The position numbers and the translations under genes were made by a program. This document shows, one piece after another, positions 22,837 through 34,481 of a DNA stretch of 64,000 nucleotides (position 1 is its first letter; each line of letters starts with the position of its first letter). The notes below the pieces were generated by a model, which saw only the letters and a list, made by a program, of their open reading frames with translations, ran no database searches and was not told the DNA's origin. Source of the DNA: Luscinia megarhynchos (lineage: Eukaryota > Chordata > Aves > Passeriformes > Turdidae); contig JAPFBE010000033.1 of the NCBI GenBank assembly GCA_034336665.1, positions 2,170,001-2,234,000 of the forward strand, read 5' to 3'.

Positions 22837-24455
22837 TTAGGTAAGGGACAAGTTATGGTCATTTGAATTTTTTTTTTTTTTAGGTGTTATGAATGAAATA
22901 TGGGTTTGTAGAGATGACCAAGAATGAGATCCTTTGAAAGTGCAGAGGTCACAGGTGAAAACTGTGTCTTATTCTGGGTAAAGAAAATGTAAGATAAGAG
23001 CTACCATAGCTTTTCTCTTGAAAGGGAAATTTTAACGGTGTTATTTTATGTGGAATTGTCCTTTTGGTTCCCTTCCTTCACTTCTCTAACAAGGATTTCC
23101 TCTCTTTTTCCTGTTTTGTACTAGTCATGTTTAGAAGCTTTTTATAACCATACTTAGCCACCTTTTAAAGTCTGAATTGTTTAGCGTTTATAGTCGTCTT
23201 GTTTGGTTAATTTGATAGATATATCCATAAATGACTGAAGGATTTCTTCAGAGCTTGTGTACACTGTCACTCCATTATTTCCCCATCACTTCTGCCCTTA
23301 CCCACCTGGACTCATTAATTTATTGTTAGTGCTAGATTCTGTGCAAATTCACATTACCAGTCATTGCTCTGGAAAGATGCTTTTTAAAATTATTATGCAA
23401 AAGGAAGTAGGAAAAAAAACTGAAGAGGAAGGGTGAATGACAGCAAAGATGTGTATGTGTGATTTTTATGGGCTAAAGAGATATGTAGACTTCAAGGCAA
23501 ACTGCATGGAGAGATGTGCTTTGGAGCTGAGAATTACACTGAGGGAGCAAGGCAAGCTTTCCTATCTGTCAAAACCGCCATACCAGAGCAGAGAGAGGCA
23601 TCCCAATTCCCTCTCCTGAGCAGGAAGCCATGGAGTTGTGACTCAGAGGCAACTCTGATTCAGCATGGGTGGTGCCAAGAAGGGACAGTGCCCATCCCCA
23701 CCTATCGATAAACCACCCCTAGGGAGCACAAGCAACCATGGCAAGGTGGTTCAGGCAGGCAGGGCACTGAGGCACTCCCAGCCCAAGCAGTGGCGTGGTT
23801 TAAGCCCAAGTGGCAACTAAGCACAATGCAGCTGCTTTCTCACCACCCCCACCCTGGTGGAATGGGGAGGAGAATCAAAAGAAGAAAATTAATTCTGTCC
23901 CAGATGAAACCACAGCTCTTAGGCTTGTATGGATGAATCTGATTAGTGGGACTTTCAGGATTCATGTTTAAAAATCATATATACAAATTTGATTAAAATC
24001 AGAGCTGCTGAAAATGCAGTATCTTCATCTGTCTGTCAACGCATACTCATACGAAACCAAAGGAAATTACAGTAATTTTTTGTCTGTGAATGTTGCTGCT
24101 GAATTTCTATCTACTTTGCAGTACTTCAGGTTAGTTCCTCTTTTTCCAACACAATTTTAAGTAAATATGATAGTAACTTTCCTGGTTGCTGCAGTCTATG
24201 ACTTTGTTTTCTAGTGTTTCTAATGAAGAATTGCCAGTCCAGCACTGTGGGAGTGGATAACAGGAAAGTGCTGCAGCTGTAAGCCAAATTTCAACGTGTG
24301 CATGCATGTGAGTAACTAAAGGGTTAAAGGTAGAATGGGGTGAGGCATTATGCAAGCTGCTAAGTAAAAAGGAAGTGCATTACAGTCTGGCTCCTGGCCA
24401 AGCCTTTACTTTTTTTCACTACATCTAAGGGCTTTCTAATTTTCCCACCAGTCAG
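22837..24455. other. Mostly unassigned DNA with one LTR scrap
   Basis: No gene found. A T-run sits at 22865-22882. The 60-74 residue frames show no family features. One LTR fragment is listed separately at 23791-23890. Confidence 0.5.
23791..23890 (-). mobile_element. ERV LTR fragment, family N
   Basis: Roughly 100 bp reading TGGCGTGGTTTAAGCCC, then CAACTAAGCAC and a GGTGGAATGGGGAGGAGAA segment. It resembles the antisense end of a very common bird ERV LTR. The remainder is missing. Confidence 0.6.
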
Positions 24456-25050
24456 TGTCACGATCCACTCACACAAGCAGGAGTCATGATGGTTTGTTTG
24501 ACCTCGGGGTGCAAAAGACACACAGCTGGGGACTAAGGTTTATTCAACAACAAACAGCAGTGCACCTTTATTGAGTGCCAACAACACAGTTTTGTGATAG
24601 AGGGGAGAGATATAAAGAAAACAAAATAAAGAGAGAGAAAGAGGGGGATGGGGGAATAGCTACCAACAGATGGGATGATGTTCTCATGGTCCAGCCAATA
24701 GATGTGTCTTCCATCTGCGGGGAGATCTCAAAGGTTTCTCCAGGAAAGTCACTTTTTATAGTCTTTCTCCAAAGCGAGTGGCCTCTGGCCAAGAGGCAGG
24801 GTGTTTTATGGACTATTGTGTGCAGAGACCGTTGCTCCGAGAAGCAGGTGCAGAACACGGGCTCCCAGCCAGTACCTGCTCGAATGCAGTGTACCGTGAC
24901 GGTACAGCACACCTGCAAACAGTCACTTGGCAAGTATCCACCTTGACCAGGCCAGAACTCCTGTCCAAAACGAGTGGGGTCACCAGGGTCTTAGTCTCTG
25001 GTCTTGGACGGTCATAAGGCAGATCAGGGAATCTTCAGACTGTCCCTTAT
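24456..25050 (-). mobile_element. Probable solo LTR, family G
   Basis: TGTCACGATCC at 24456, followed by a GGTTTATTCAACAA-type R region and TATAAAAAG on the minus strand near 24755, matches the general look of bird 6-bp-duplication LTRs. AGTCAG occurs at 24450-24455 and 25051-25056. The implied right end does not read CA, so it may be wrong. Confidence 0.55.
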
Positions 25051-25056
25051 AGTCAG

Positions 25057-25735
25057 TTTGTCTGAACTGTTCAGGAATGCTGCCGCTAGCTGACATCATG
25101 GTGGGCAATTCAGATGAGAGCCAGGCAAGCAGGCTGCCTTGAAATACTCTCTTCTCCCCTTGCCCCCCAACCTGCCAAGGTCCTGTAGCCTCCCTGCCTC
25201 TTCCATCCCCATCTTCATCCATCATACCAGGGCCTAAGCTATAAAGGCAAAGCTGTCATTTAACTGAAAAATCATGTCTCTCTGCAACAGTGCAAAATCT
25301 GCTTTTGTATTTTACTTTTAGCACTGTGAATGAGCTGGTGAAGAGGGTGCAAAAATGTAGCCTTTAGCTTTTGATCTTTTGAGGTTGGAGGATTTTTGGG
25401 AAGCGGTGCATCTTTTATCATTGGAGCTCCCACCCATCCTGCTTATCTTATGACTAGACTGCGACTTGTCTGCCCCATATGGAGGTGACATGCAGGTATC
25501 AGCTACAGCCAGAAGCACCAGAGCTGTAAGGATGCCATGGTGCCATCACAGATCCTTTAAATAAAAAATAAAAAAGAAAACTTCCATAGAAACATTTTTT
25601 GAGGGTGACAGGGTATTGATCTTTTGGTCCTAAATAAATAAAAATAGCCTCTTTTTAAATTCAGTTGCTTTCTGGGTTATATTCTCTCCTTTTATGGTTC
25701 TGGGCTATACATATCTTTGCCAATAGAATGGCCAA
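25057..25735. other. Unassigned DNA
   Basis: No gene or clear repeat; AT-rich right half. Confidence 0.4.
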
Positions 25736-25930
25736 CCTTGTAATGCAAGTTTTAAACTAGAAAATATGGGGGAAGGGGGAGCATTTTAGTGACCACCCAA
25801 ATAGCAAAAGGAGGCTTAAGAGGGAATACCGTCAGCAAGCAAAAACAGCCTAAGACATAACCACAAGACAGGACTATGGAGCATTCACTTGAACTCCCAC
25901 CAGCATATTAACACACACTGAAATACCTCT

Positions 25931-28500
25931 ATGGAGTACCTGTACACCAATGCACACAGGATGAGGAGCAAACAGAAAGAACTAGAGATCTGTGTGCAGT
26001 CATGGGGCTTTGATCTCATTGTGATTACAGATATGTGGTGGAATAGCTCTCATGACTGGAATGTTGTCATGAAGGGCTACACGCTGTTTAGGAGAAACAG
26101 ATCAGGAAGGCGCAGTGGTGAAGTTGCCCTCTCTGCGAGGCTACACCCGGAATGTATGGAGCTCTGTATTGGGGTGGATGACAAGCGGGTTGAGAGCTTA
26201 TGGGTTGGGATAAAAGGGCAGACTAGTAAGGGTGATGCTTGCAGGTGTGTGCTACAGGCTGCCTGAGCAGGAGGAGGAAGTGGATGAGGCCTTCTACAGG
26301 CAACTAGAAGCAGCCTCACAGTTTCAGGCCCTGGTTCTTGTGGGGGACTTGAACTACCCTAACATCTGCTGGAAAAGCAACACAGTGAAGGACAAATGGT
26401 CCAGGAGGTTCCTGGAAAGCACTGATGGCAACTTCCTGTCACAGGTAGTGGAGGATCCCACTAGGAATGGTGTGCTGCTTGACCTTAAACTAACAAACAG
26501 GGAAGGCCTTATTGGCGATGTGAAGGTTTGAGGCAACCTTGGCTCTAGTGACCATGAGATTGTGGAGTTCACTATTGGGCAAGGAGGAAGCAGGACAGCA
26601 AGTAAGATTACAACTCTGGACTTCTTGAGAGATAACTTTAGCCTCTTCAGGGATCTTCTTGGAAGAATCCCATGGAAAAATGCCCTGCAGGTAAGAGGGG
26701 TCCAAGATTTGAGGTTGATATTCAAGGATTGCTTCCTCCAGGCTCAAAAACAATGCATCCCGAGGATGAGCAAGAAATTGGGCACAGGGGGCACGAGACC
26801 TGGATGGATGAATAAAGAACTTCTGTCATTACTCAAGCACAAGTAGGAAACACAGGAGGTAGAAGCAGGGTCAGGTCACTTGGAATGAATATAGAGGTTG
26901 TCAAAGAAGAAATGAGATGAGAAAGGCAAAGGCACATCTAGAATTAAACCTTACCAAGGCTGTCAAGGACAAGAAGAAGGGCTGTTTTGAATACATCAAT
27001 AACAAAAGGAAAACGGGGTAATGTGGGCCCATTAGTGAATGGAGGGGAGACCCTGATGTAACCCTGGAGGACACAGAGAAGGCAGAGTTACTGAATGCCT
27101 TCTTTACATCGGTCATCACTGATAAGACCAGTCCTCAGGGATCACTGACCCAGGAGAACAGGGTAAAGGTGTGTTAGAATGAAGATTTTACCTTGGTCAA
27201 GGAGGATTAGGTCAGAGAACATCTACGCAAACTTGACATCCACAAGTCTGTGGGCCCTGACAGGATGTTCGCAATCATTTTTGAATGGTTATGGTGGCCA
27301 GAAGAGGTCCCTGACGACTGGAAGAAAGCAAATGTCACCTTGTTCTTCAAACAGGGCAAGAAGGAGGACCCACGGAGCTACCGGCCAGTCAGCCTCACCT
27401 CAGTCCCTGTAAAGGTGATGGAACACCTCATTCTGGAGGTCGTCTCTATCTACATGGATGACAAGAAGGTGATCAGGAGTAGTCAGCATGAATTAATTAA
27501 AGGGAAATCATGCTTGAGCAACCTAATTGCCTTCTATGAGAAAAGAACTACCTGGATGGATGAGGGGAGAGCAGTGGATACTCTCTCCCTGGACTTCAGC
27601 AAAGCTTTCAACACAGTCCCTCACAACATCCTCATACGCAAACTCAGGAAGTATGGACTGGATGAGTGGACAGTGAGGTAGATTGAGAACTAGCTGAATG
27701 GCAGATCTCAGAGGGTCATATTCAGCAGCAAAGGGTCTAATTGTAGGCCTGTCACTAGTGGTGTCCCCCAAGATTCAATACTGGGCCTGGTATTGTTTAA
27801 CTTGCTCGTTAATGACTTGGCTGAAGGGGTAGATGCCTCCTCAGCAAATTCACAGATGACACAAACCTGGAGGAGTGGCCGATATCCAAGAGTGCTGTGT
27901 AGGCACTCAGAAGGACTTTGACAGGTGGGAGAGACAGGCAGAGAGGAACCATCTGTAATTACACAAGAGTCCTGCACCTAGGGAATAACCCTGGGCACCA
28001 GTTCAGGCTGGGGGACAACCTTCTGGAAAGCAGCTCTGCAGAGAAGAGCCATGGGGTCCTGGTGGATAACAACCTGTCCATGAAACAGCAGTGTCCTTCT
28101 TGCCAAAAAGGTCGTGGGTATCCTTGGGTCCATTAGGAAGAGCATTGCCAGCAGGTTAAGGGAGGTGATCCTGCCCCTCTACTCAGCCCTGGTGAGGCCT
28201 CACTTGGAGTACTGTGCCCGGTTCTGGGCTCCTCAGTTCAATATAGACAAGGAGCTCCTGGTGTGGGTCCATTGGAGGGAAAACAAGACGATTAAGGGAC
28301 TGGATCACCTCTCATTAGGATAGGCTGAGAGAATTGTGCCTGTTCAGCCTTGAGAAGACAGAGGGTATCTTAACAATGTATATAAAGTATCTGAAGGGAG
28401 GGTGCCAAAAGGATGGACCCAGGCTATTCTTTGTGGTGCCAAGCAATAGGACAAGAGGCAATGGGCAGGAACGTGCACAGAAAGTTCCACCTGAACATGA
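25931..28500 (+). pseudogene. CR1 copy 4 ORF2 remnant
   Basis: The endonuclease (EYLYTNAHRMRSKQKELE, MWWNSSHDWN, VLVGDLNYPNICW, GSSDHEIVEF) spans 25931-26600 with a stop at 26529. The linker SKKLGTGGTRPGWMNKELL follows. RT covers [32 protein letters not shown] (27310-27410) and VDTLSLDFSKAFNTVPHN. The catalytic FADD region near 27845 is frameshifted (SANSQMTQ). The thumb is at 28110-28330. It is a dead copy. Confidence 0.85.
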
Positions 28501-28505
28501 GGAAG
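28500..28505. repeat. Target-site duplication AGGAAG (left)
   Basis: Six bases repeated at 28815-28820 around the LTR. Confidence 0.85.
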
Positions 28506-28814
28506 TGTGAGGTGAGGGTCTGAAATGACACAGGGTCCCCAGGCAGGTGCAAAGGAGAGCCCTTTATTGTAAAAAACTGGCCTTTTTAAGCAGTTAGCTG
28601 GTTATCAGTTATATACTTTTAGATCATAACAAACATAATTCAACCAACCACCATACAGCACAATGTGAACATATGAGGCTTACATAACTTGTTTTTCTAC
28701 CTCTAATTCAGCTGAGTCACTTTCCCACAGTCCTTTTCTACTTAGTCAAAGTAGCAGGCCTGAGCCATGATTTTACAAGGTCTTCCCTTTGTAAGATTTT
28801 ACCTATATGCAGCA
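28506..28814 (-). mobile_element. Short solo LTR, family H (309 bp)
   Basis: TG...CA ends and a perfect 6-bp AGGAAG duplication indicate a betaretrovirus-like (ERVK-type) integration, since that group makes 6-bp duplications. AATAAA on the minus strand near 28568 gives orientation. Confidence 0.83.
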
Positions 28815-28820
28815 AGGAAG
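28815..28820. repeat. Target-site duplication AGGAAG (right)
   Basis: Partner of 28500-28505. CR1 sequence (AACTTCCTTAATGTG) resumes right after. Confidence 0.85.
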
Positions 28821-29129
28821 AACTTCCTTAATGTGCAGGTGACCGAGGACAGGAACAGATTGCCCAGACAGGGTGTGGAGTCTCTCTAACTGGCGATATT
28901 CAAGAACCATCTAGATGCAATTTTGTGCAATGTGCTCTAGGATGACCCTGCTTGAGCAGGGAGATTTGACCGGATGACCCACTGTGGTCCCTTCCAACCT
29001 TACCCATTCTGTGATTATTGCGAAAATACAAAATATGATAGTATCTGGAAAATATGCAGGCTGTGGGAGAGGGACAAAGCATGTTTCAATATCAACCTTA
29101 CTGGTAATATAGATAAATGGAGCTTTTCT

Positions 29130-29178
29130 AAATGTTTTTGGTTTTTTTTGTTTTTGTTTTTGTTTTTGTTGTTTTTTT
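29130..29178 (+). repeat. GTTTTT microsatellite
   Basis: T-rich short tandem repeat between two CR1 copies. Confidence 0.75.
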
Positions 29179-29186
29179 AAGGCTTG

Positions 29187-29440
29187 TGTCAGGAGCATAG
29201 GTGGTGTTCTACTCAGTTCCTTCAGTAGCAGGGATGAATAATGAAAGGAACAGGAAAACCCATGTTATCAATGAGTGGCTTAAGGTCTGGTGCCATCAAT
29301 GTAATTTTCGGTTTCTTGATGATGGGGCAACTTTTATAGCACCAGGCCTCCTAGAGTCAGATAGGCTTTATCTATCTAACAAAGCCAAAAGGTTTCTGGC
29401 CCATGAGTTGGCAGGGCTCATTGAGATGGCTTTTAACTAG
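29187..29440 (+). pseudogene. CR1 copy 5 ORF1 C-terminus
   Basis: The last about 80 residues of the esterase (VFYSVPSVAG, NEWLKVWCHQCNF, ESDRLYLSNKAKRF), in frame to the normal stop. The catalytic DGIHLS is changed to SDRLYLS, so the Asp-His pair is lost. Confidence 0.8.
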
Positions 29441-29529
29441 GTTTGAAGGGAGAAAGGGATAAGACTAAGCTCTCCAGAGATGATCCTAAGAGTGGTAAGC
29501 CACAGTCAGTGGGTGAAATCAGCAGCCCA

Positions 29530-30965
29530 GCTGAAGTGCATGTACACTTATGCACGCAGCATGGATAACAAACAAGAGGAGCTGAAGGCCATTGTGCAGC
29601 AGGAAAGGTATGACATAGTTGCTATCACAAAAATCTGGTGGGATGACTCACATGGCTGGAGTGCTGTAATGGATGGTTGGCTACAAGCTCTTCAGAAGAG
29701 GCAGGTGAGGTAGGAGATGTAGAGGAGTGGCTCTGTATATTAGGGAGCCTCTTGATGCTATAGAACTTGAGGTTAATGACAATAAGGTTGAGTTCCTATG
29801 GCTAAGAATCAGGGGGAAGGCCAGCAAGGCTGACATCCTGGTGGGAGTCTGGTTTAGGCCACCCAATCAGGATGAAGAGGTGGACAACTTATTCTACAAG
29901 CAGCTGGAGCACGTTTCAAAATTGCCAGCTCTTGTTCTTGTAGGAGACTTTACCCTCCCAGATGTCTGCTGGAACACAGTGGAGAAGAGGCAGTCTAGGA
30001 GGTTCTTAAAGTGTATGGAGGATAGCTTCTTGTCACAGCTGGTGAGTGAGCCTACCAAGGATGGGGGTCTGCTAGACCTGCTGTTTACAAATGGAGAAGG
30101 GCTGGTGGGAGATGTGGTGGTCAGAGGCTGTCTGGGGTATAGTGACCATGACATAATAGAGTTTTCAATACGTGGTTAAACAAGGTGGGGCATCGACAAA
30201 ACTTCTACATGGGACTTCTGGAGGGCAGATTTTGGCCTATTCTGGAGACTGATTCGGAGAGTTCCTTGGGAAACAGCCTTTAAAAACAAAGAGGTCCATG
30301 AAGGATGGACATACTTCAAAAAAGAAATCATAAAGGCGCAGGAGCAGGCTTTCCCTGTGTGCCTAAAGAAGAGCTGACAGGGAAGATGACCAGCCTGGAT
30401 AGGCAGTGAGCTTTTGAATGGAGTAAGGAAAAAATAAAGGGTATTTCACCTTTGGAAAGAGAGGCAGGCAACTGAAGAAATGTTTAAGAATGTTGCTAGG
30501 TCGTGTAGGAAGAAAATTAGAGAGGCAACAGCCCAATTATAACTTAATCTGGCCACTTATGTGAAGGACAATAAAAATGTTTTTATAAATACATTAACAG
30601 CAAAAGGAGGGGCAAGGAAAGCCTCCATTCTTTATTGGACACGGGGGATTAGAGTTTCTAAAGATGAGGAAATGGCTAAGGTACTTAATACCCGCTTTGC
30701 CTGTTTTCAGCATTAAGACAGGTCCTCCTCAAGACAACTGGCCTTCTGAGCTAATAGATGGGGACAAGGAGAAGACTAGCTAGCCCCCTGTAATCCAGGA
30801 GGAAGCAGTTAGTGACCTGCTGAGCTACTTAGATGCTCACAACTCTATGGGACCAGATGGGATCCATCCTAGGGTGATGAGGGAGCTGGCAGATGTGCTC
30901 GCCAAGCTGCTCTCCATAATTTATCATCAGTCCTGGCTAACCAGGGAGGTCCCAGATGATTGGAT
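29530..30965 (+). pseudogene. CR1 copy 5 ORF2 remnant
   Basis: Endonuclease pieces are QLKCMYTYARSMDNKQEE, IWWDDSHGWS, VLVGDFTLPDVCWN and GYSDHDIIEFS. The Glu of the ETWW motif reads KIW, so the active site is damaged. A linker with several stops (30180-30700) leads into [22 protein letters not shown], and the copy ends before the RT catalytic core. Confidence 0.8.
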
Positions 30966-31043
30966 AGGTGATAAATGCACTAGCTACAGTGTTAATGTGT
31001 GTCTACAGAAGGTATAGGAACAGAGCTCTATTAGGGAGATAGA

Positions 31044-31062
31044 CAGACAGACAGATAGATAT
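31044..31062 (+). repeat. Short CAGA/TAGA tandem repeat
   Basis: A few units of a 4-bp repeat in the spacer between oppositely oriented CR1 pieces. Confidence 0.6.
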
Positions 31063-31096
31063 GAATATTCCTGGGTCTGTTCCAATGCAGTTGACA

Positions 31097-31425
31097 GAAT
31101 CAGAATTTATTAGGATGGAAAAGATCTCTGAAATCATTGAGTCTAACCTAAGACCCAATACCACCATGTCAACCACACTGTAGCACTAAGTGCCACATGC
31201 ACTCTTTCCTTAAACACCTCCAGGGACGGTGACTCCACAACCTCCCTGGTCAGCCTGTTCCAATGTCTAACCAGTTTTTCTATGAAGAAATTCTTCCTGA
31301 TGTCCAACCTAAACCTCTCCTGGCACAGCTTAAGACTGTGTCCTCTCATCCTGTCACTGGTTGCCTGGGAGAAGTGACCAACCCCCATGATACAACCCAC
31401 CCCCAGGAAGGTGAGTGTAACCAAG
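31097..31425 (-). mobile_element. CR1 copy 6, 3' end only
   Basis: Reverse-oriented CR1 tail and end of ORF2: the minus frame 31143-31424 reads SDRMRGHSLKLCQERFRLDIRKNFF, then WNRLTREVVESPSLEVFKERV. The 3' terminus is at the left. It is severely 5'-truncated, as is usual for CR1. Confidence 0.85.
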
Positions 31426-31770
31426 GTTTTTGATAATGGATCCCTTGGGGTGGATTAGAGTGAAATAGCACTGAATTATCAGTGGTTTTACATATATAAG
31501 CATAGAGTTTATTTTAGAACAATTTGGTTTTAGTGGAAAATAGGTATGTTGCCATTTTGGTTATTATTATCTATAGCAATATAGCAATATAAAAAGCATA
31601 AAAGTAACACCTAAGAAAACATAAGAAAATGAAAGAGAAGACAAAAAAGGATAAGATTAGAAAAGATCTCATCACTGGTGGAACTTGCAGCAAGACTGTT
31701 GTTGCAATTGGTCAAAGTCCTGATCACAGACTGTCAGGTACAAAGGAAACCCTCTAAACTCCTAGTTCAT
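31426..31770. other. Unassigned AT-rich DNA
   Basis: Base composition is ordinary here and changes sharply at about 31770, where the C-poor provirus starts. No LTR of ERV2 is recognisable on this side. Confidence 0.4.
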
Positions 31771-33826
31771 TTGTGTTTTGGAGGTTTTTTTTAAGGGGAT
31801 TGGACATATTATATTTGGCAGTTTGGTTGCGGGTTACTGGAGCTGGTTTTTTTTTGGTGGAACTTTTTTTGAGGTTTTGTTGTTTTACAATTTAAGTACT
31901 TGTTTTGCTAGAGTAACAGTAGATTATTTTGGTTTATTTTCAATGTTTTTTTTTTCAGAATTACATAGGAAAAGCTATAGCTTAGCTTGTGGGATGTATT
32001 TTTTTTTAATCTGGGGAATGTTTATGTTTGGGGTTAGAATTTTGATTTGTACAGTTGAGATTTGGTGACAGTTTTTTTGAGTTTTTTTTAGTTTCTTGTG
32101 ATTTTTAAAATCTTATTTTTAATTTCTGTAGACGTGTTTTTACAGTTGTGATTTTGGCATGTGTTGGGCCATGCACGGCATTTGCATATGTTTGAAGTTT
32201 TTTTGCTATATTAAGTACGGGGGTTTTTTTGTTATTTGACTTTATTATTGCTAAAGTAGAAGTGGTTTTTTCTGTCTTAAGTTGTGTAAGTTTTTGCTAT
32301 ATTACGGATATATATGGTATTAAGTCTGGATTTTTAGTTGTTAGGTTATTTGAAAAGATAATTTTTGTTACTGTTATTTTTTTAAGTGTTGAATTCTTTG
32401 TTTTATGTTTTTTATTTGGTTTGTTGTATATAGAGATTGTTTGCATACAGATATTTTTGTGTTGCACTTTTAAGGACTTGTGCTTACAGACTGTGAGGGT
32501 TAGCCCCCCTCATTATTTTTTGGTTAGTAATTGGATTATGTGACAGGGATTTTAAATGTTTTCCTTTAGTACTATTTAGAATTGTAGCTTTGCTTGTAGC
32601 GTTTTGAAGATGGATTAGTTAACTAATTATAGATTAGGTTGTTTTGTGTAATTTTTTTTTAGGCTATGAAGGTCTTTTCGGGAAAAGGACTTAATAGTGA
32701 TTTTTTTATTTTGTGTCAGTTGCTCTGATTTTTGATTTTGTATCGGGAGCTTGCTTTGAGGATTTTTTTATTGGATCATTATCATCTACCGGTTGATTAG
32801 TTTTCTTGGTATGCTTTTTTTTTGCAGCAACTGCCAGTGGCATAGGCTTACTGTCTGGTTTAGCTGCTGGCTTAGGATTACTGTTTGGTTTAGTTATAAC
32901 CTGAGTAACTGGGGTGTTGGCTGATTTATTTTCTCACTCTTCGGCTTTTCTTTACTGTTTTACAGTATTTAGCAGTGTGCGATAAGCATATTCCAGGGTC
33001 TAGTTTATTATAATGAGTTTTTTCTTATTAGAATTATTATGGCACTTTTTTTTAGATTTTTTAAAAATTTCGTCTGGATTTTGAATTTGTTCACGTGAAA
33101 ATTTCTAGTCTGGGGGATCAGAAAATATTTTTAGGGTTTGGCTCATTTTTTTTATTCCTTACGCCACTCAGAATTTTTTACACCTGGGCCTACTCCTAGG
33201 TTAGGGGTCTCATCAGCTTTTTTGGGCATCTTAGCTTTTATTTTAGAGAGGCTGCAGACTATATAGAGGAAGCTTATCAGATGAAATACTAGAAGGTGGT
33301 ATTCTTGACATTTAGGGGATACTGAACATTTTTTAAAAATTGCTTAACAAATTTAAAGGAAAAGAAGAAAACGAAAGGCGGAAAAGCCTTATTCCCTGCT
33401 CTTTCTTTAACAAACTGGGTGCAGTTTTTAATAAACTCCTAAAATATGCTATTGGAACTGGGACGCAGGGTAGGATGAAGAAACTATACACTATACATAC
33501 TTGGAATAAACTTTAGTACCTTTATAAATTTTCTATAAATCGTTATTACTGAACTTAGCACAATAGCTATTTTAATCTGTGCCTTTTTACTGTAGAAATT
33601 ATGTTTTAGGGATATTACTGGAGCTATTTCTGGATAAGAAAATAAGCTTAGGGACTAGAAAGGTATTAAAACCTTAAAAAAGCTTAGGGACCAGAGACAC
33701 ATGAAGGCCTCCCCCCACCAAGAGACATTATGAATTTAAGCAACATGGCTACTGATTGCTTTATCTTAATACAGAGTAATTATAATTAAAATGCAATTAA
33801 GATAGGGTTTTTTTTTACTTTTTTAA
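31771..33826 (-). pseudogene. gag: ERV2 internal region (gag/pro), heavily G-to-A mutated
   Basis: The right half aligns by eye with ERV1 gag at 4195-5100, same orientation and order (32820-33200 against 4530-4850). The plus strand is strikingly poor in C and rich in T: 32041-32100 has 3 C and 14 G, 32341-32400 has 2 C and 10 G, 32401-32460 has 2 C and 11 G. Where it aligns with ERV1, differences are largely C to T on the plus strand, that is G to A on the coding strand. For example, 33140-33155 differs from 4793-4808 at five sites, all C to T. All frames are destroyed. The 96- and 104-residue plus-strand frames here are Phe/Val-rich artefacts of the T-richness. Confidence 0.72.
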
Positions 33827-33844
33827 GCCCCACGTTGTGTGCCA
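33827..33844 (-). other. ERV2 primer binding site, Lys-tRNA-like
   Basis: On the minus strand it reads TGGCACACAACGTGGGGC, two mismatches in 18 from the site complementary to tRNA-Lys(1,2). It starts two bases inside the LTR end. The first mismatch is G to A. Confidence 0.72.
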
Positions 33845-33846
33845 AT

Positions 33847-34481
33847 TGTGTATTTGTCCTGGCTTAGGGTAAATTTAGGGAGAAAATTTTTGAATGGGGT
33901 TTATTTAGGAAACAGATTTAAGCAGGTTTTTAACTGGTTCGGGTAAATTTTTTTTTTTAAAGAAGTGGAACAAAACTGTTTATTTAACAGCCAAAGCACT
34001 TTTCAGCAAAAAAATGAAAAATATTAAGCAACAAAACTTTTCGTTGCTCTGAAGAGATGACAAATATAGAAGAGTTTCTTTCGTGGGTTGCAGCACGGCT
34101 TACTCAGTTTGTTATTTGTTTTTCTGGCACTGGGAAATGCCGTGGCCCAGGCCAGTCTTCAGTGGGCTGCGTGTGCGAGCTTTCAGTGCTTTTTTGGGTT
34201 TTAAGTCCAGAGTAGGTTTGAGCAATTTTAAGAAAAAGGAAAAAAACTATAGTTCAGGAAGCCTTTCTGCTTCAGATAGCCAGAAACTAATTAAGAGCAA
34301 AGGAGAGCTTTTTTCTGCTGTCTACTGCAGACAACACAGTTTGTGTGAAGGATGCGGGGGAGTAAGGGCAGTTTTTGATAACAAATTCTGTACCTCTTTT
34401 TTCCTTTTTACTCTTGGAACCAGTTTTAAAGCTGTAGAACTTAATATTTAACAGAATAGACGATTGGGGATACAAGCATCA
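33847..34481 (-). mobile_element. ERV2 5' LTR (right end approximate)
   Basis: The left edge (LTR 3' end) is fixed by the primer site and reads TGTGTATTTG on the plus strand. AATAAA lies on the minus strand near 33985. The right edge is set at ATCA/TGATGCTTG near 34481 by eye. No matching second LTR was found, so the provirus is 3'-truncated. C depletion is weaker in the right part than in the internal region. Confidence 0.55.

Larger units (their letters stand above)
25736..29018 (+). mobile_element. CR1 LINE copy 4, 5'-truncated, split by a short solo LTR
   Basis: Begins at the end of ORF1 (GCAAGTTTTAAACTAG) and runs through ORF2 to the 3' end CCTTCCAACCTTACCCATTC near 29018. It is interrupted at 28506-28814. 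Contains endonuclease, RT and thumb with many lesions. Confidence 0.88.
29187..30965 (+). mobile_element. CR1 LINE copy 5, truncated at both ends
   Basis: Runs from the end of the ORF1 esterase through endonuclease and linker into RT, and stops abruptly after VPDDW near 30965. The beginning at 29187 is mid-esterase. Confidence 0.85.

Noticed and set aside
24450..25056. AGTCAG flanks as a proven 6-bp duplication of LTR family G
   Set aside because: The implied LTR end does not read CA, and a 6-mer match over 600 bp can occur by chance; kept only as a candidate.
29187..31425. Oppositely oriented CR1 parts (5' piece plus, 3' piece minus) as a twin-priming inversion
   Set aside because: In twin priming the inverted 5' piece lies upstream of the 3' piece; here it lies beyond the 3' terminus, so two independent copies are simpler.
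31778..32543. Hydrophobic plus-strand frames (96 and 104 residues) that look like membrane proteins
   Set aside because: They arise from T-richness of the antisense strand of a hypermutated provirus; Phe/Val/Leu bias is expected from T-rich codons.
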